From NCBI GenBank assembly GCA_007116765.1, contig SKHV01000271.1:1-15986 (forward strand): a stretch of 15,986 nucleotides of DNA. The letters run 5' to 3'. A program made the translations under genes and the position numbers. Below are positions 7,713 through 15,873 of this stretch, piece after piece. The notes below the pieces were generated by a model. It saw nothing but the letters and a program-made list of their open reading frames with translations. It was not told the origin of the DNA and searched no databases. Numbering within the stretch: position 1 is the stretch's first letter; each line of letters opens with the position of its first letter. Origin of the DNA: Prolixibacteraceae bacterium (GTDB taxonomy: Bacteria; Bacteroidota; Bacteroidia; Bacteroidales; Prolixibacteraceae).

Positions 7713-8270
7713 TTAACAATCACAGCCTGAACCACAACCTTGTGATGAGCAATCATCTTCAGGTTCGCATCCCGATGAGCCGCAACCGCATCCCATTGCC
7801 GGAGCAAGTTCTTCTTCGGTAGCATCGCGCACTTCAATAATATTACCTGTAAAGTGAAGGTCAACACCTGCAAGCGGATGGTTGAAATTCATTTTTAATT
7901 TGTCATCTTCAATGCCTTCAACGATGCCGTTAAGTCTTTGTCCGTCAGATGTTTGCATTGGTATTTGTGAGCCAATGCTGAAGCGCTCTTCATCGAAAAC
8001 TCCATCAACAACAAACAAACTTTTATCAAGTTCAACAATTGCATTAGGATCTGTTTCACCGTAAGCTTCTTCTGCTTTGAGTTGCATTTCAAAATCTTCA
8101 CCTTGTTTTAAACCAATTAAGTTCGATTCGAACATGGGTAGCATATTTCCTATACCGAAGACAAATTTTAAAGGGTTGTCGGTAGATGTTTGTTCTATTA
8201 TATCACCTTCGTTGTTGTTCGAACGTAATGTGTAACTAAGCGTTACCATTTTATTTACTGCTATTGTCAT
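7713..8270 (-). CDS. slyD: FKBP-type peptidyl-prolyl isomerase, SlyD family, with cysteine-rich tail
   Basis: This 185-aa protein is a cytoplasmic prolyl cis-trans isomerase and chaperone. The FKBP fold is split: residues about 8-68 and 133-152 form the isomerase core (GNMLPMFE at 41-48, EEAYGE at 67-72, HPLAGVDLHF at 131-140, then VRDATEEE), and about 70-130 form the inserted-in-flap chaperone domain. The C-terminal tail (160-185) has seven cysteines in CGC, CDC and single-Cys arrangements and no histidine, whereas the E. coli SlyD tail that binds nickel is rich in histidine as well. Met46 replaces the usual Gly in the LPG motif. Metal binding by the tail is expected from the family but not proven here. 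Met1 lies 20 bases below a good promoter; Met8 is an alternative start that would keep the fold. It leads the slyD-aroC operon. Confidence 0.93.
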   Translation of the reverse strand: MTIAVNKMVTLSYTLRSNNNEGDIIEQTSTDNPLKFVFGIGNMLPMFESNLIGLKQGEDFEMQLKAEEAYGETDPNAIVELDKSLFVVDGVFDEERFSIGSQIPMQTSDGQRLNGIVEGIEDDKLKMNFNHPLAGVDLHFTGNIIEVRDATEEELAPAMGCGCGSSGCEPEDDCSSQGCGSGCDC

Positions 8271-8295
8271 AATGTGTTTGTTTTATGTAATTATG

Positions 8296-8325
8296 CAAAA
8301 CTAATTAAAATGAACATGAATCCAA
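8296..8325 (-). promoter_or_regulatory. Bacteroidota-type promoter for slyD-aroC
   Basis: On the minus strand TTG (8325-8323) is followed after exactly 19 bases by TAGTTTTG (8303-8296), which matches the Bacteroidota housekeeping consensus TTTG-N19-21-TAnnTTTG at every -7 position and at three of four -33 positions. The slyD ATG begins 25 bases downstream, leaving a leader of about 20 bases. Confidence 0.7.
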
Positions 8326-8414
8326 TTTACAGCTCCATGGGTTTATAAAAATTTAATATAGAGAATAATAATTCGTAAAAAAATTGAAACATGTACAAAA
8401 ATAACTTAACTTGC

Positions 8415-8445
8415 TTGTTTGTTAGATGAATATGATGTATAATTG
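8415..8445 (+). promoter_or_regulatory. Possible rho promoter
   Basis: TTG (8415-8417), a 20-base spacer, and TATAATTG (8438-8445) match the Bacteroidota promoter pattern with one mismatch in the -7 box. This would give a leader of roughly 110 bases before the rho ATG. The region is AT-rich, so chance matches are easy. Confidence 0.35.
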
Positions 8446-8529
8446 CAGTGTAATTTACGAAAGTTTGTATTACACACACGACTACATTTCCTAATTACTT
8501 TATCAATCAAAACATTTTTAATCTCAATT

Positions 8530-8546
8530 GGCCAAAAAAGGTGGCC
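8530..8546 (+). other. Small hairpin in the rho leader
   Basis: GGCCA (8530-8534) pairs with TGGCC (8542-8546) around the loop AAAAAGG. It ends 15 bases before the favoured rho ATG at 8562. The purine-rich loop resembles a ribosome-binding sequence, so the hairpin could modulate rho translation. This is an inference from a short stem. Confidence 0.3.
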
Positions 8547-8561
8547 GAAAAATATACCAAT

Positions 8562-10457
8562 ATGTACGATATTTTAGAACTCAACAAAAAGTTAGTTTCT
8601 GATTTGCGCGAAATAGCTAAAGAGCTTAATATTAAGCGTGTTGAGAAATTTAAAAAACAAGAACTGATTTATAAAATTCTTGACACACAAGCTATTCTTG
8701 CATCTGAAGGAAAATTGAATATTAAATCAAAACCAAAGCCAGTTGCTGATAATAAATCCAAAAATGAAGACAGAGGAGACTCTTCACGAAGACTATCACA
8801 TATATTAGGGAAACCACGTGAAGATAGAACTGAATTTGTGAATAAGAAGAGAGATAATTCTGATAATGAAATTAAAGAGCAAAAGCTTGTAAAAAACGAA
8901 AATAAGAAGCCGGAAGCCCCTTACAGCCGACAACCCAAGATAGCAGCCGACAACAAAAATAATAATACGAGAAGCGACAACAAGAAGAACATTAGATCTG
9001 CAAGCGATAAGATTAGCAATAAACCCAAGCAGACGGTTCCTCCCGTTCAATCAAATCAAAATCAACAAGCAAATACGAACGTTCAGGTACCGCAAAACCA
9101 AAATGCAAAGCCTGTACAAAAAGCACCTCAAAACAATCCGAATAAACCGGCACCTAAACCTCAGCAGAATCAACAAAAAGACAACAAGCCACAAGACAAT
9201 AAAGACCGGAATTTCGAACGTAAAAACTTTCAGGATAATCGTTCAACCGACAGGAATGATCGACAAAACGATAATCAGAATAAGCGCAATTTCAAACCTA
9301 ATCAGCAGGCACAAGAAAAAACCGTATTCGACTTTGAAGGTTTGATTACAAATACCGGTGTACTGGAAATGATGCAGGATGGATATGGATTTTTGCGTTC
9401 ATCGGATTACAATTATTTGAATTCGCCTGATGACATTTATGTTTCTCAGTCGCAAATCAAACTTTTTGGACTCAAAACAGGCGATACAGTTAAAGGTACA
9501 ATCAGGCCTCCGAAAGAAGGTGAAAAATATTTCCCGCTGATTAAGGTGCTTGAAATTAATGGTCGTACACCCGAGTATGTTCGTGACAGAGTATCGTTCG
9601 ACCATCTTACGCCTTTATTCCCCGATGAAAAATTCAACATTACAGGTAAGCCCAATAGTTCTTTGTCGGCACGTGTTGTTGATTTATTCTCGCCTATAGG
9701 TAAAGGTCAAAGGGGTTTAATTGTAGCCCAGCCTAAAACCGGTAAAACAGTTCTGCTAAAAGAAATTGCCAACGCAATAGCCGAAAATCACCCTGAAGTA
9801 TATATGATTGTGCTCTTAATTGACGAGCGCCCCGAAGAGGTTACTGACATGGCAAGAAGCGTAAATGCTGAGGTGGTTTCATCAACTTTCGACGAACCTG
9901 CTGAACGTCACGTGAGGGTGGCTAATATTGTGCTTGAAAAAGCAAAACGGCTTACCGAGTGTGGACACGATGTAGTTATTTTACTCGATTCAATTACCCG
10001 TTTAGCCCGTGCTTACAATACTGTGCAGCCAGCTTCCGGAAAAGTACTTTCGGGAGGTGTTGATGCCAATGCGCTGCATAAACCCAAACGTTTCTTTGGT
10101 GCAGCACGTAATATTGAAGGTGGTGGTTCGCTTACCATTATTGCTACCGCTTTGACTGAAACAGGTTCGAAAATGGATGAAGTGATTTTCGAAGAATTCA
10201 AAGGCACCGGTAACATGGAATTGCAGCTTGATCGTAAACTTTCGAACAAGAGAATTTTCCCTGCCGTGGATGTTACTTTATCGAGCACCCGACGAGAAGA
10301 TTTACTACTGCACAAGAATATGCTTGATAAGATTTGGATACTGCGTAACTATTTGGCCGACATGAACTCGACCGAAGCAATGGGATTTTTACGCGACCGG
10401 ATGTTAAAAACCAGTTCAAACGAAGAATTTATTATTTCAATGAATAGTGGAAATTAA
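8562..10457 (+). CDS. rho: Transcription termination factor Rho with long disordered N-terminal insertion
   Basis: This 631-aa protein is the hexameric RNA-dependent ATPase and helicase that ends transcription. Residues 1-50 are the helical Rho N-terminal domain (MYDILELNKKLVSDLREIAK). Residues about 55-250 are a low-complexity stretch rich in Asn, Gln, Lys and Pro, predicted disordered; such insertions are usual in Bacteroidota Rho. The cold-shock RNA-binding domain covers about 260-335 (DGYGFLRS). The ATPase core has the P-loop AQPKTGKT (389-396, Lys395), Walker B VILLDS, the Q-loop GKVLSGGVDANALHKPKRF and the arginine-finger region. ATG 8562 was chosen because relatives commonly begin MYDI..LN; a GTG at 8541 would add seven residues, but it falls in a leader hairpin and has its only SD-like bases directly abutting it. 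A strong terminator follows. Confidence 0.97.
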   Translation: MYDILELNKKLVSDLREIAKELNIKRVEKFKKQELIYKILDTQAILASEGKLNIKSKPKPVADNKSKNEDRGDSSRRLSHILGKPREDRTEFVNKKRDNSDNEIKEQKLVKNENKKPEAPYSRQPKIAADNKNNNTRSDNKKNIRSASDKISNKPKQTVPPVQSNQNQQANTNVQVPQNQNAKPVQKAPQNNPNKPAPKPQQNQQKDNKPQDNKDRNFERKNFQDNRSTDRNDRQNDNQNKRNFKPNQQAQEKTVFDFEGLITNTGVLEMMQDGYGFLRSSDYNYLNSPDDIYVSQSQIKLFGLKTGDTVKGTIRPPKEGEKYFPLIKVLEINGRTPEYVRDRVSFDHLTPLFPDEKFNITGKPNSSLSARVVDLFSPIGKGQRGLIVAQPKTGKTVLLKEIANAIAENHPEVYMIVLLIDERPEEVTDMARSVNAEVVSSTFDEPAERHVRVANIVLEKAKRLTECGHDVVILLDSITRLARAYNTVQPASGKVLSGGVDANALHKPKRFFGAARNIEGGGSLTIIATALTETGSKMDEVIFEEFKGTGNMELQLDRKLSNKRIFPAVDVTLSSTRREDLLLHKNMLDKIWILRNYLADMNSTEAMGFLRDRMLKTSSNEEFIISMNSGN

Positions 10458-10480
10458 TTGCAGGCTTAGACCTCACATAT

Positions 10481-10518
10481 AAAAAGAACCTGCTCAGCTT
10501 GAGCAGGTTCTTTTTTTT
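10481..10518 (+). terminator. Strong intrinsic terminator after rho, probably bidirectional
   Basis: A perfect 16-bp stem (10481-10496 with 10500-10515) encloses a 3-base loop GCT, with core AGAACCTGCTCA and its complement. The 3' arm runs into eight Ts on the plus strand, and five As on the other side would give a U-tract on the minus strand. It ends the rho transcript and could also stop lysC read-through from the right. The next 116 bases up to the lysC stop hold nothing I recognise. Confidence 0.92.
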
Positions 10519-10634
10519 AATTGTGTGCCGTGCATGGTAAATAACTAGGTCGGGTGGTGTAGGAGTTGCATCAGTGAGACAAATAAACTATATTAATGAC
10601 CATCTACCCGATATAAGTTTCATTTTTTTTTATA

Positions 10635-11942
10635 CTAAAACAAATTATCGCTCAATTTTTGCAAGGTTGCTTTTTTGTATTTTTCAGGTATCAATATCGA
10701 CACATTGTGTTGGCTTCCACCGTAGGAAATCATCCTTACCGGAATACCCTCAAGTGCATCGAATATGTTTTTCGCAAATACCTTTTCTTCCGAAGCCATA
10801 TCGCCAACAACACATACAATGGTTTGGTTTTTATCCACTTCGGTATCGCCAAATTCTTCTAATTCTTCAAGTATATTGTCAATATACTTATCGTTGTCGA
10901 TAGAGAGTGAAACAGCAACTTCCGAAGTAGTAATCATATCGATAGAGGTTTTGTACTTTTCAAAAACCCCGAAAACAGCCCTAAGAAATCCATAAGCCAT
11001 GAGCATCCTGTCCGATCGGATTTTTATAGCCGTTATTCCGTCTTTGGCTGCTACCGCTTTTAATCCCGAAGTTGTTTTTTTGTTCGAAATAAGTGTTCCC
11101 GTAGCACTTGGATCCATGGTGTTTTTTAGGCGTACCGAAATGTTGGCTTCCTGTGCAGGTAAGATTGTAAGCGGGTGTAATATTTTTGCTCCAAAATAGG
11201 CCAACTCGGCTGCTTCTGAAAATAACAGATTATCGATACGGGTAGTTTTTTCAACAAAGCGCGGATCGTTGTTGTGGAAACCGTCAATGTCGGTCCATAT
11301 TTGTACCTCTTCGGCATCAATTGCAGCACCAATAAGTGTGGCAGTATAATCACTACCTCCTCGTTGAAGGTTGTCAATGTCGTCGTATATGTTACGGCAA
11401 ATAAAACCCTGTGTAATGTAAATTTCGCTTTTGGTCACTTCGAGTACCGGTTTTATCCGCGACTTTATCTCTTTCAGGTCGGCTTGTTTATCGGCATTAA
11501 TACGCATAAACTCAAGCGAAGGTAGTAGTTCTGCCTTGTGCCCGTTTTCATTTAGCAAGAAGGTAACCAGCGCAGTGGAAATAAGCTCGCCTTGTGCCAA
11601 AATTACCTGTTCCATGGTTGCCCCGAATTCACCTTCGGTTTGCTCGTAAAGTTTAGCAAAATGCGTATCAATTATGTCAAGTCCTTTGGCTTTGTATTCT
11701 TCGCTTTCATAAAGTTCTTCTACAACTTTTATGTATTTGTCTTTAAGTTCGGATATTACTCTGCGGGCATCATTTTTTAAATCTTTGTACAAAAAATCGC
11801 TAATTTCAACCAGCGTGTTGGTGGTACCCGACATGGCCGATAAAACAACAATTTTTGGTTCTCCGTCGGTAATAATATTCATTACCGAACGCATATTCTC
11901 AGGCGATCCTACTGATGTGCCGCCAAATTTGAAAACTTTCAT
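10635..11942 (-). CDS. lysC: Aspartate kinase (monofunctional, with C-terminal ACT domains)
   Basis: This 435-aa cytoplasmic enzyme phosphorylates aspartate to aspartyl-4-phosphate, the first step toward lysine/diaminopimelate, threonine, methionine and isoleucine. The amino-acid-kinase domain (about 1-285) has the N-terminal nucleotide/substrate motif FKFGGTSVG (4-12), LSAMSGTTN (34-42), GGSDYTA (195-201), WTDIDGF (216-222) followed by DPR, and GAKILHP (251-257). Two ACT regulatory modules fill about 310-435 (KTSIDMITTSEVAVSLS and MISYGGSQHNVS), where end-product amino acids usually bind for feedback inhibition. There is no homoserine dehydrogenase fusion, so it is monofunctional; which amino acid regulates it cannot be read. 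Start and length are normal. It is flanked by an intergenic region on each side and appears to be its own transcription unit. Confidence 0.96.
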   Translation of the reverse strand: MKVFKFGGTSVGSPENMRSVMNIITDGEPKIVVLSAMSGTTNTLVEISDFLYKDLKNDARRVISELKDKYIKVVEELYESEEYKAKGLDIIDTHFAKLYEQTEGEFGATMEQVILAQGELISTALVTFLLNENGHKAELLPSLEFMRINADKQADLKEIKSRIKPVLEVTKSEIYITQGFICRNIYDDIDNLQRGGSDYTATLIGAAIDAEEVQIWTDIDGFHNNDPRFVEKTTRIDNLLFSEAAELAYFGAKILHPLTILPAQEANISVRLKNTMDPSATGTLISNKKTTSGLKAVAAKDGITAIKIRSDRMLMAYGFLRAVFGVFEKYKTSIDMITTSEVAVSLSIDNDKYIDNILEELEEFGDTEVDKNQTIVCVVGDMASEEKVFAKNIFDALEGIPVRMISYGGSQHNVSILIPEKYKKATLQKLSDNLF

Positions 11943-12013
11943 AAATCTATTTTTAATTGTTTCCCGTTAAATTGTATGCAAATATGACAAAAATTATTGT
12001 TTGGTTGAAGAAA

Positions 12014-12050
12014 GTTCACCTTAAAGATTAATATATGCTCTAAGATGAAC
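12014..12050. repeat. Imperfect inverted repeat between the nucleotidyltransferase and lysC genes
   Basis: GTTCACCTTA (12014-12023) and TAAGATGAAC (12041-12050) are 10-bp inverted arms with one mismatch and a 17-base AT-rich loop. The element lies 72-108 bases upstream of the lysC ATG and just past the nucleotidyltransferase stop. It lacks a U-tract, so it may be an operator or leader hairpin for lysC rather than a terminator. No clear lysC promoter was found. Confidence 0.35.
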
Positions 12051-12079
12051 ACAATATTAAGTATAATACCTATGTTTTG

Positions 12080-12979
12080 TTATTGCCATAACGACCTTGG
12101 ATATTTTCCGGCGCTGATTAGTGTTTGTATTTTTTCAATTACCACTGGTTTGTCTTCCTGGTAAGTTACACCAAACCAATCGGCATTGCTCGTAAGCACT
12201 TTCACTTTCACCTTTTCAGCTTTTATTAAATCGTCAACATGCATTGGGATAAAAAATTCCGATTTCATTTCCTTTCCTTCTTTTTCAAGGAAACTAACGA
12301 ACCCTTCTTCAAGGTACTTGAAAAGCGATGGGTGAAAGCCCCAAAAATTCATCGATACGGTTTCATTGCCTTTCAACCCATGTTTTTTCTCATCGCGAAT
12401 ATAGAATATCGAGTTGTTTTCAGTGGCAATTTTTGTGAGCTCGTCAATGTCGATAAGGTTTTGCATGTCATCGGTAATACAAAGCCCGCGTGATACGGTT
12501 CCGTTGTCCGACAGGGTTTTATCGAGCCTGTAGCCAACCATGCTGTAATAATTCTCAGAAACCTCGCCGGTCAGGAATTTAGCCATGGTATCGTAGGCTT
12601 CTTCACCATAGAAATCATCGGCATTAATGGCTGCAAAAGGTGTTTTTACCGCTTCTCGCGCCGAGCGTATCGCATGGCCTGTGCCCCAGGGTTTTTCACG
12701 TCCATCGGGAATTGAGAAGCCTTCGGGCAAATCAGTCAGCTCCTGGAAAACGTATTCAACTTCAATTCTACCCTTTAATTTGCTGTCGAATTGGGCTTTA
12801 AAAGCCACTTCAAAATCGCGGCGAATTATGAATACTACTTTTCCAAAGCCGGCGCGTATGGCATCGAATAGTGAATAGTCGATAATAGCTTCTCCGTTTG
12901 GTCCTACTTCATCTAACTGTTTTAATCCTCCGTAGCGGCTGCCCATTCCGGCTGCAAGTATTACTAATGTTGGTTTCAT
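12080..12979 (-). CDS. Sugar-phosphate nucleotidyltransferase family protein
   Basis: This 299-aa protein has the Rossmann-like NTP-transferase fold that joins a nucleoside triphosphate to a sugar-1-phosphate, releasing pyrophosphate. The N-terminus LAAGMGSRYGGLKQ carries the phosphate-binding GxGxR loop (11-15) and Lys20. WGTGHA (98-103) contacts the base or sugar in relatives, and NADDF (120-124) holds the metal-binding aspartate. The C-terminal part (about 165-299) has no left-handed-helix repeats, so it is not a GlmU- or GlgC-like two-domain enzyme. The exact sugar is unknown; UDP-glucose- or MurNAc-type activity is possible. ATG 12979 is used because it begins directly at the fold; an in-frame ATG at 13018 would add 13 unrelated residues. 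It lies 116 bp downstream of the CLC gene on the same strand; no functional link is evident. Confidence 0.85.
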   Translation of the reverse strand: MKPTLVILAAGMGSRYGGLKQLDEVGPNGEAIIDYSLFDAIRAGFGKVVFIIRRDFEVAFKAQFDSKLKGRIEVEYVFQELTDLPEGFSIPDGREKPWGTGHAIRSAREAVKTPFAAINADDFYGEEAYDTMAKFLTGEVSENYYSMVGYRLDKTLSDNGTVSRGLCITDDMQNLIDIDELTKIATENNSIFYIRDEKKHGLKGNETVSMNFWGFHPSLFKYLEEGFVSFLEKEGKEMKSEFFIPMHVDDLIKAEKVKVKVLTSNADWFGVTYQEDKPVVIEKIQTLISAGKYPRSLWQ

Positions 12980-13095
12980 GTTCAATTGTTTAATGTAATT
13001 TTTGAAATGGTGATACAAATAAATAAAAGATTTCAGAATAATGGAAGTACATTTTACTTTTTATTTTCAAGGTTAAAATAATTTGTGTCTTTTTC

Positions 13096-14874
13096 TTAAT
13101 CGTGAGAAAAATGTTCGATGTGTTTACGGTAGTCGGTATATATTTTAGCGCGCGATACAAAACCCATGTATTTGCCTTTGTCGATAACCGCAAGGTTAAA
13201 GCGTCCGCTGTTGTCAAATTTATCAACCACGTCGTCCATCGAGTCGTGTGGTGTTATCCAGTGTTCAGGCATATACATCAGCTCCTCAATTGTTATTTTG
13301 TCGTAATCTTTTTGCTTGAAAATCAGGTGCCGGACATCGTCCATTTTTACCATGCCTTTCATTATCCCGTTTTCGTCAACAACGGGAAAAAGGTTGCGGT
13401 GCGAAACCGAAATGGCATCAACCAATTGACGCAATTTATCGGAAGGGCGCAACACCACAAAATCGGTTTCAATCAAATCGGGTACTTTCATAATTAGCAA
13501 GGCTTGCTTGTCTTTGTGGTGTGTAATTAACTGCTTGCGCTCGGCCAGTTGTAAAGTATAAACTGAATTTTTTGAATAAGCTCTTACTATGAGGTACGAA
13601 AAGGTTGCGGTAATCATTAAAGGTACAAACAAAGTATATCCGCCCGAAATGTCGGCAATGAGGAAGATACCTGTTAACGGGGCATGCAATACCCCGGCAA
13701 TGAGGCCGCCCATGCCCATTAATGCAAAATTGTTAATATTAATGTTGAATCCTAAAACTTCAACCACAACAAGGCCAAATAGAAGCCCGGTATTCACGCC
13801 CACAAAAAGCGTGGGTGCAAAAATACCTCCAACTCCACCGGCTCCCAGGGTTGCCGAAGTGGCTATTACTTTAAAAATTACAATGAGTGCCAATAAAGCT
13901 ATTGCAATGGGCATATTACCTTCAAACCTTTCGAAAGGGCTGTTGTAGAATAAATAGTTTAAGTTTCCTGACAGGCCGCTGTTAATGGCTTCGTAACCCT
14001 CGCCGTAAAGCGATGGGAAAACAAAAATAATAACACCCAATGAAAGCCCCCCTGTTACAAGTCGCCTTTTGAGATTCTTTATTTTTGAAAAATATTTGCC
14101 AACACGGTTAAATATTTTAGCAAAATATATGGATACGAGCCCGGCCACAATACCCAGTGCAATGTAAAACGGTAGTTCTTGCATTTCGAAGGTGCTTTGT
14201 ACCTCAAAGGGATACAGTACATCCATACCCAGAAAAAGATAAGAGGTAACAACTGCTGCCGACGATGCCAGCAAAAGTGGAATAAGCGAAAAAGTAGTGA
14301 GGTCAATCATAATCACTTCAACGGCAAAAACAATGGCTGCAATGGGTGCTTTAAAAATAGCTGCCATGGTTCCGGCACAGGCACATGCCAACAGTAAAAC
14401 CACATATTTGTATTCGACCCTGAAAAACCTGCTTATTTGTGAGCCATAGGCTGATGCAGTTGAAATGGTTGGCCCCTCAAGTCCAACAGAGCCTCCAAAA
14501 CCCACCGTTAAACTTGCTGCAATAATTGACGAAAACATGTTGTGCCTGCTTATGAAGCCCTTTCGTTGCGAAATTCCGTATAGCACATTGGGGATTCCTG
14601 GCCTTATGGTGTTGCGCAAAATGTAGCGGATAAAAAATACAGCCAGTGTAATGCCAATTAAGGGATATATAAAATAGAGGTAGTGGTGCACAGTGTCGCT
14701 GAAAAAGAAGCCAAGAAACCACTGCATTAGTTTTACAGTATTCTTTATTATTACAGCAACAAAGCCTGCAGTAATGCCAATAAGAATGCTCAATATCAAC
14801 ACAAAGTTTTTGGTGCTGATTTTCCTTAACCTCCACTCATGAAATTGTTCAATTTTCTTTTTTATTGGGTTCAT
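13096..14874 (-). CDS. CLC-family anion transporter or channel with CBS pair
   Basis: This 592-aa inner-membrane protein has the CLC fold: about ten or more hydrophobic helices over 20-430, then two CBS domains (about 464-588), which bind adenine nucleotides in relatives. Numbered from ATG 14874: the filter motif reads RPGIP (91-95), where E. coli ClC-ec1 has GSGIP with Ser107, so Pro92 takes that place. GLEGPT keeps the gating glutamate Glu133 (ClC-ec1 Glu148). FAVEV has Glu186 but Val187 at the internal proton-glutamate position (Glu203). GGVGGIFAP (346-354) and Tyr413 in SGGYTLFVP (Tyr445) are kept. Such residues resemble channel-type CLCs and nitrate-preferring plant CLCs, so the anion and the proton coupling are open. 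Starts at ATG 14907 or GTG 14910 are possible; 14874 has an A-rich upstream stretch and avoids an extra tail. Confidence 0.93.
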   Translation of the reverse strand: MNPIKKKIEQFHEWRLRKISTKNFVLILSILIGITAGFVAVIIKNTVKLMQWFLGFFFSDTVHHYLYFIYPLIGITLAVFFIRYILRNTIRPGIPNVLYGISQRKGFISRHNMFSSIIAASLTVGFGGSVGLEGPTISTASAYGSQISRFFRVEYKYVVLLLACACAGTMAAIFKAPIAAIVFAVEVIMIDLTTFSLIPLLLASSAAVVTSYLFLGMDVLYPFEVQSTFEMQELPFYIALGIVAGLVSIYFAKIFNRVGKYFSKIKNLKRRLVTGGLSLGVIIFVFPSLYGEGYEAINSGLSGNLNYLFYNSPFERFEGNMPIAIALLALIVIFKVIATSATLGAGGVGGIFAPTLFVGVNTGLLFGLVVVEVLGFNININNFALMGMGGLIAGVLHAPLTGIFLIADISGGYTLFVPLMITATFSYLIVRAYSKNSVYTLQLAERKQLITHHKDKQALLIMKVPDLIETDFVVLRPSDKLRQLVDAISVSHRNLFPVVDENGIMKGMVKMDDVRHLIFKQKDYDKITIEELMYMPEHWITPHDSMDDVVDKFDNSGRFNLAVIDKGKYMGFVSRAKIYTDYRKHIEHFSHD

Positions 14875-15009
14875 TTTTTGCTTAACTTGAATCACGAAAA
14901 ATTTCATCACTAATTTACAAATTTCTTTTCAGCAATAACAAGAAAGATAAGCCATGATTTATAGAACATTTGTTTTGTTGAAATGGTTATGATAAAAAAT
15001 GAACACAAA

Positions 15010-15873
15010 ATGAAGATAGCTATTACGGGATCAAGTGGTTTTATTGGAACATCGTTGCAAAATAGCCTATATAAAACTGAGGTAGAGTATTTCCCGCTAA
15101 AAAGGGACGAAAGCGATGCTCAGTGGATTGAAAAAATTGGCAAGAGCGATGTGGTTATTAATCTTGCAGGTTCGCCGGTTATTCAGCAGTGGACACCCCG
15201 GAATAAAAAGATAATTCTTGATAGTCGCGTACAAACAACCCGACGCTTGGTTACTATTATTAACGAACTTCCCAGGCGTAACAGTCCCAGGCTTTTTATC
15301 AGTGCATCGGCTATAGGTATATACCCATCAAAAGGCAATATTGTGCATACCGAAGAAAGCAATGCAATTGGCAATGGTTTTTTGCCAGAAGTGGTAATGA
15401 AATGGGAAAAAGAAGCAATGGAGCTCACAAACCGCTATGTGCGTTTAGTTATTCCCCGTATAGGTGTTGTGCTTGGAAAGGATGGGGGCTTGCTCAAAAA
15501 AATACTCCCATTATTCAAGCTTGGTTTGGGAGGCAAAGTTGCTTCAGGGAAACAAAGCGTTTCGTTTATCCATATCGATGATTTAATATATGCCTTTAAG
15601 TTTTTTATAGAGAATAAGAATTCAGCGGGTATATACAATTTAACTGCCCCTCGAATTTCTACAAATACTGAATTGACAAAAGCTATGGGCAAGGTGTTAT
15701 ATCGCCCCACTATTTTACCTGTTCCTGCGTTTGCATTAAAATTTTTGTATGGAAAAGCAGCATCGATTATGATTCATGGCGAAAAAGTGTATCCTAAAAA
15801 TCTGCTCAATGCAGGGTATCAATTTTCATTTCCCGACATAGAGTCTGCATTAGTTGATTTGCTTGCTTCGTAG
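15010..15873 (+). CDS. TIGR01777-family NAD(P)-binding protein (epimerase-like SDR)
   Basis: This 287-aa soluble protein belongs to the extended short-chain dehydrogenase family that includes E. coli YfcH. It begins with the Rossmann loop GSSGFIG (7-13), then VVINLAGSPV, where the nucleotide's second half is bound. SASAIGIYP and the downstream Glu-Glu-Ser, GFLPEVVMKWEKEA, and RIGVVLGKDGG match this family, as does the C-terminal DUF1731-like block (RPTILPVPAFALKFLYG, then PKNLLNAGYQFSFPDIESAL). The true reaction of the family is not established. ATG 15010 is chosen because it starts at the Rossmann strand; an in-frame ATG at 14983 adds nine residues. It is divergent from the CLC gene and ends in a terminator that contains its stop codon, so it is probably a single-gene unit. 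Confidence 0.9.
   Translation: MKIAITGSSGFIGTSLQNSLYKTEVEYFPLKRDESDAQWIEKIGKSDVVINLAGSPVIQQWTPRNKKIILDSRVQTTRRLVTIINELPRRNSPRLFISASAIGIYPSKGNIVHTEESNAIGNGFLPEVVMKWEKEAMELTNRYVRLVIPRIGVVLGKDGGLLKKILPLFKLGLGGKVASGKQSVSFIHIDDLIYAFKFFIENKNSAGIYNLTAPRISTNTELTKAMGKVLYRPTILPVPAFALKFLYGKAASIMIHGEKVYPKNLLNAGYQFSFPDIESALVDLLAS

Noticed and set aside
10550..10611. TCGGGT and ACCCGA arms in the gap between the rho terminator and lysC
   Set aside because: Only 6 bp long with a loop of about 50 bases; likely chance.
11943..12013. lysC promoter based on CATATTTG on the minus strand
   Set aside because: One mismatch in the -7 box and no -33 element at 19-21 bases.
13090..13111. TTTTTCT/AGAAAAA inverted repeat overlapping the CLC stop codon
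   Set aside because: All but one pair are A-T and no U-tract follows in the minus direction, so it is not a credible terminator.
13019..13226. Minus-strand open frame of about 78 residues between the CLC and nucleotidyltransferase genes
   Set aside because: It overlaps the CLC C-terminal CBS coding region in another frame and continues through AT-rich intergenic DNA; no domain is recognisable.
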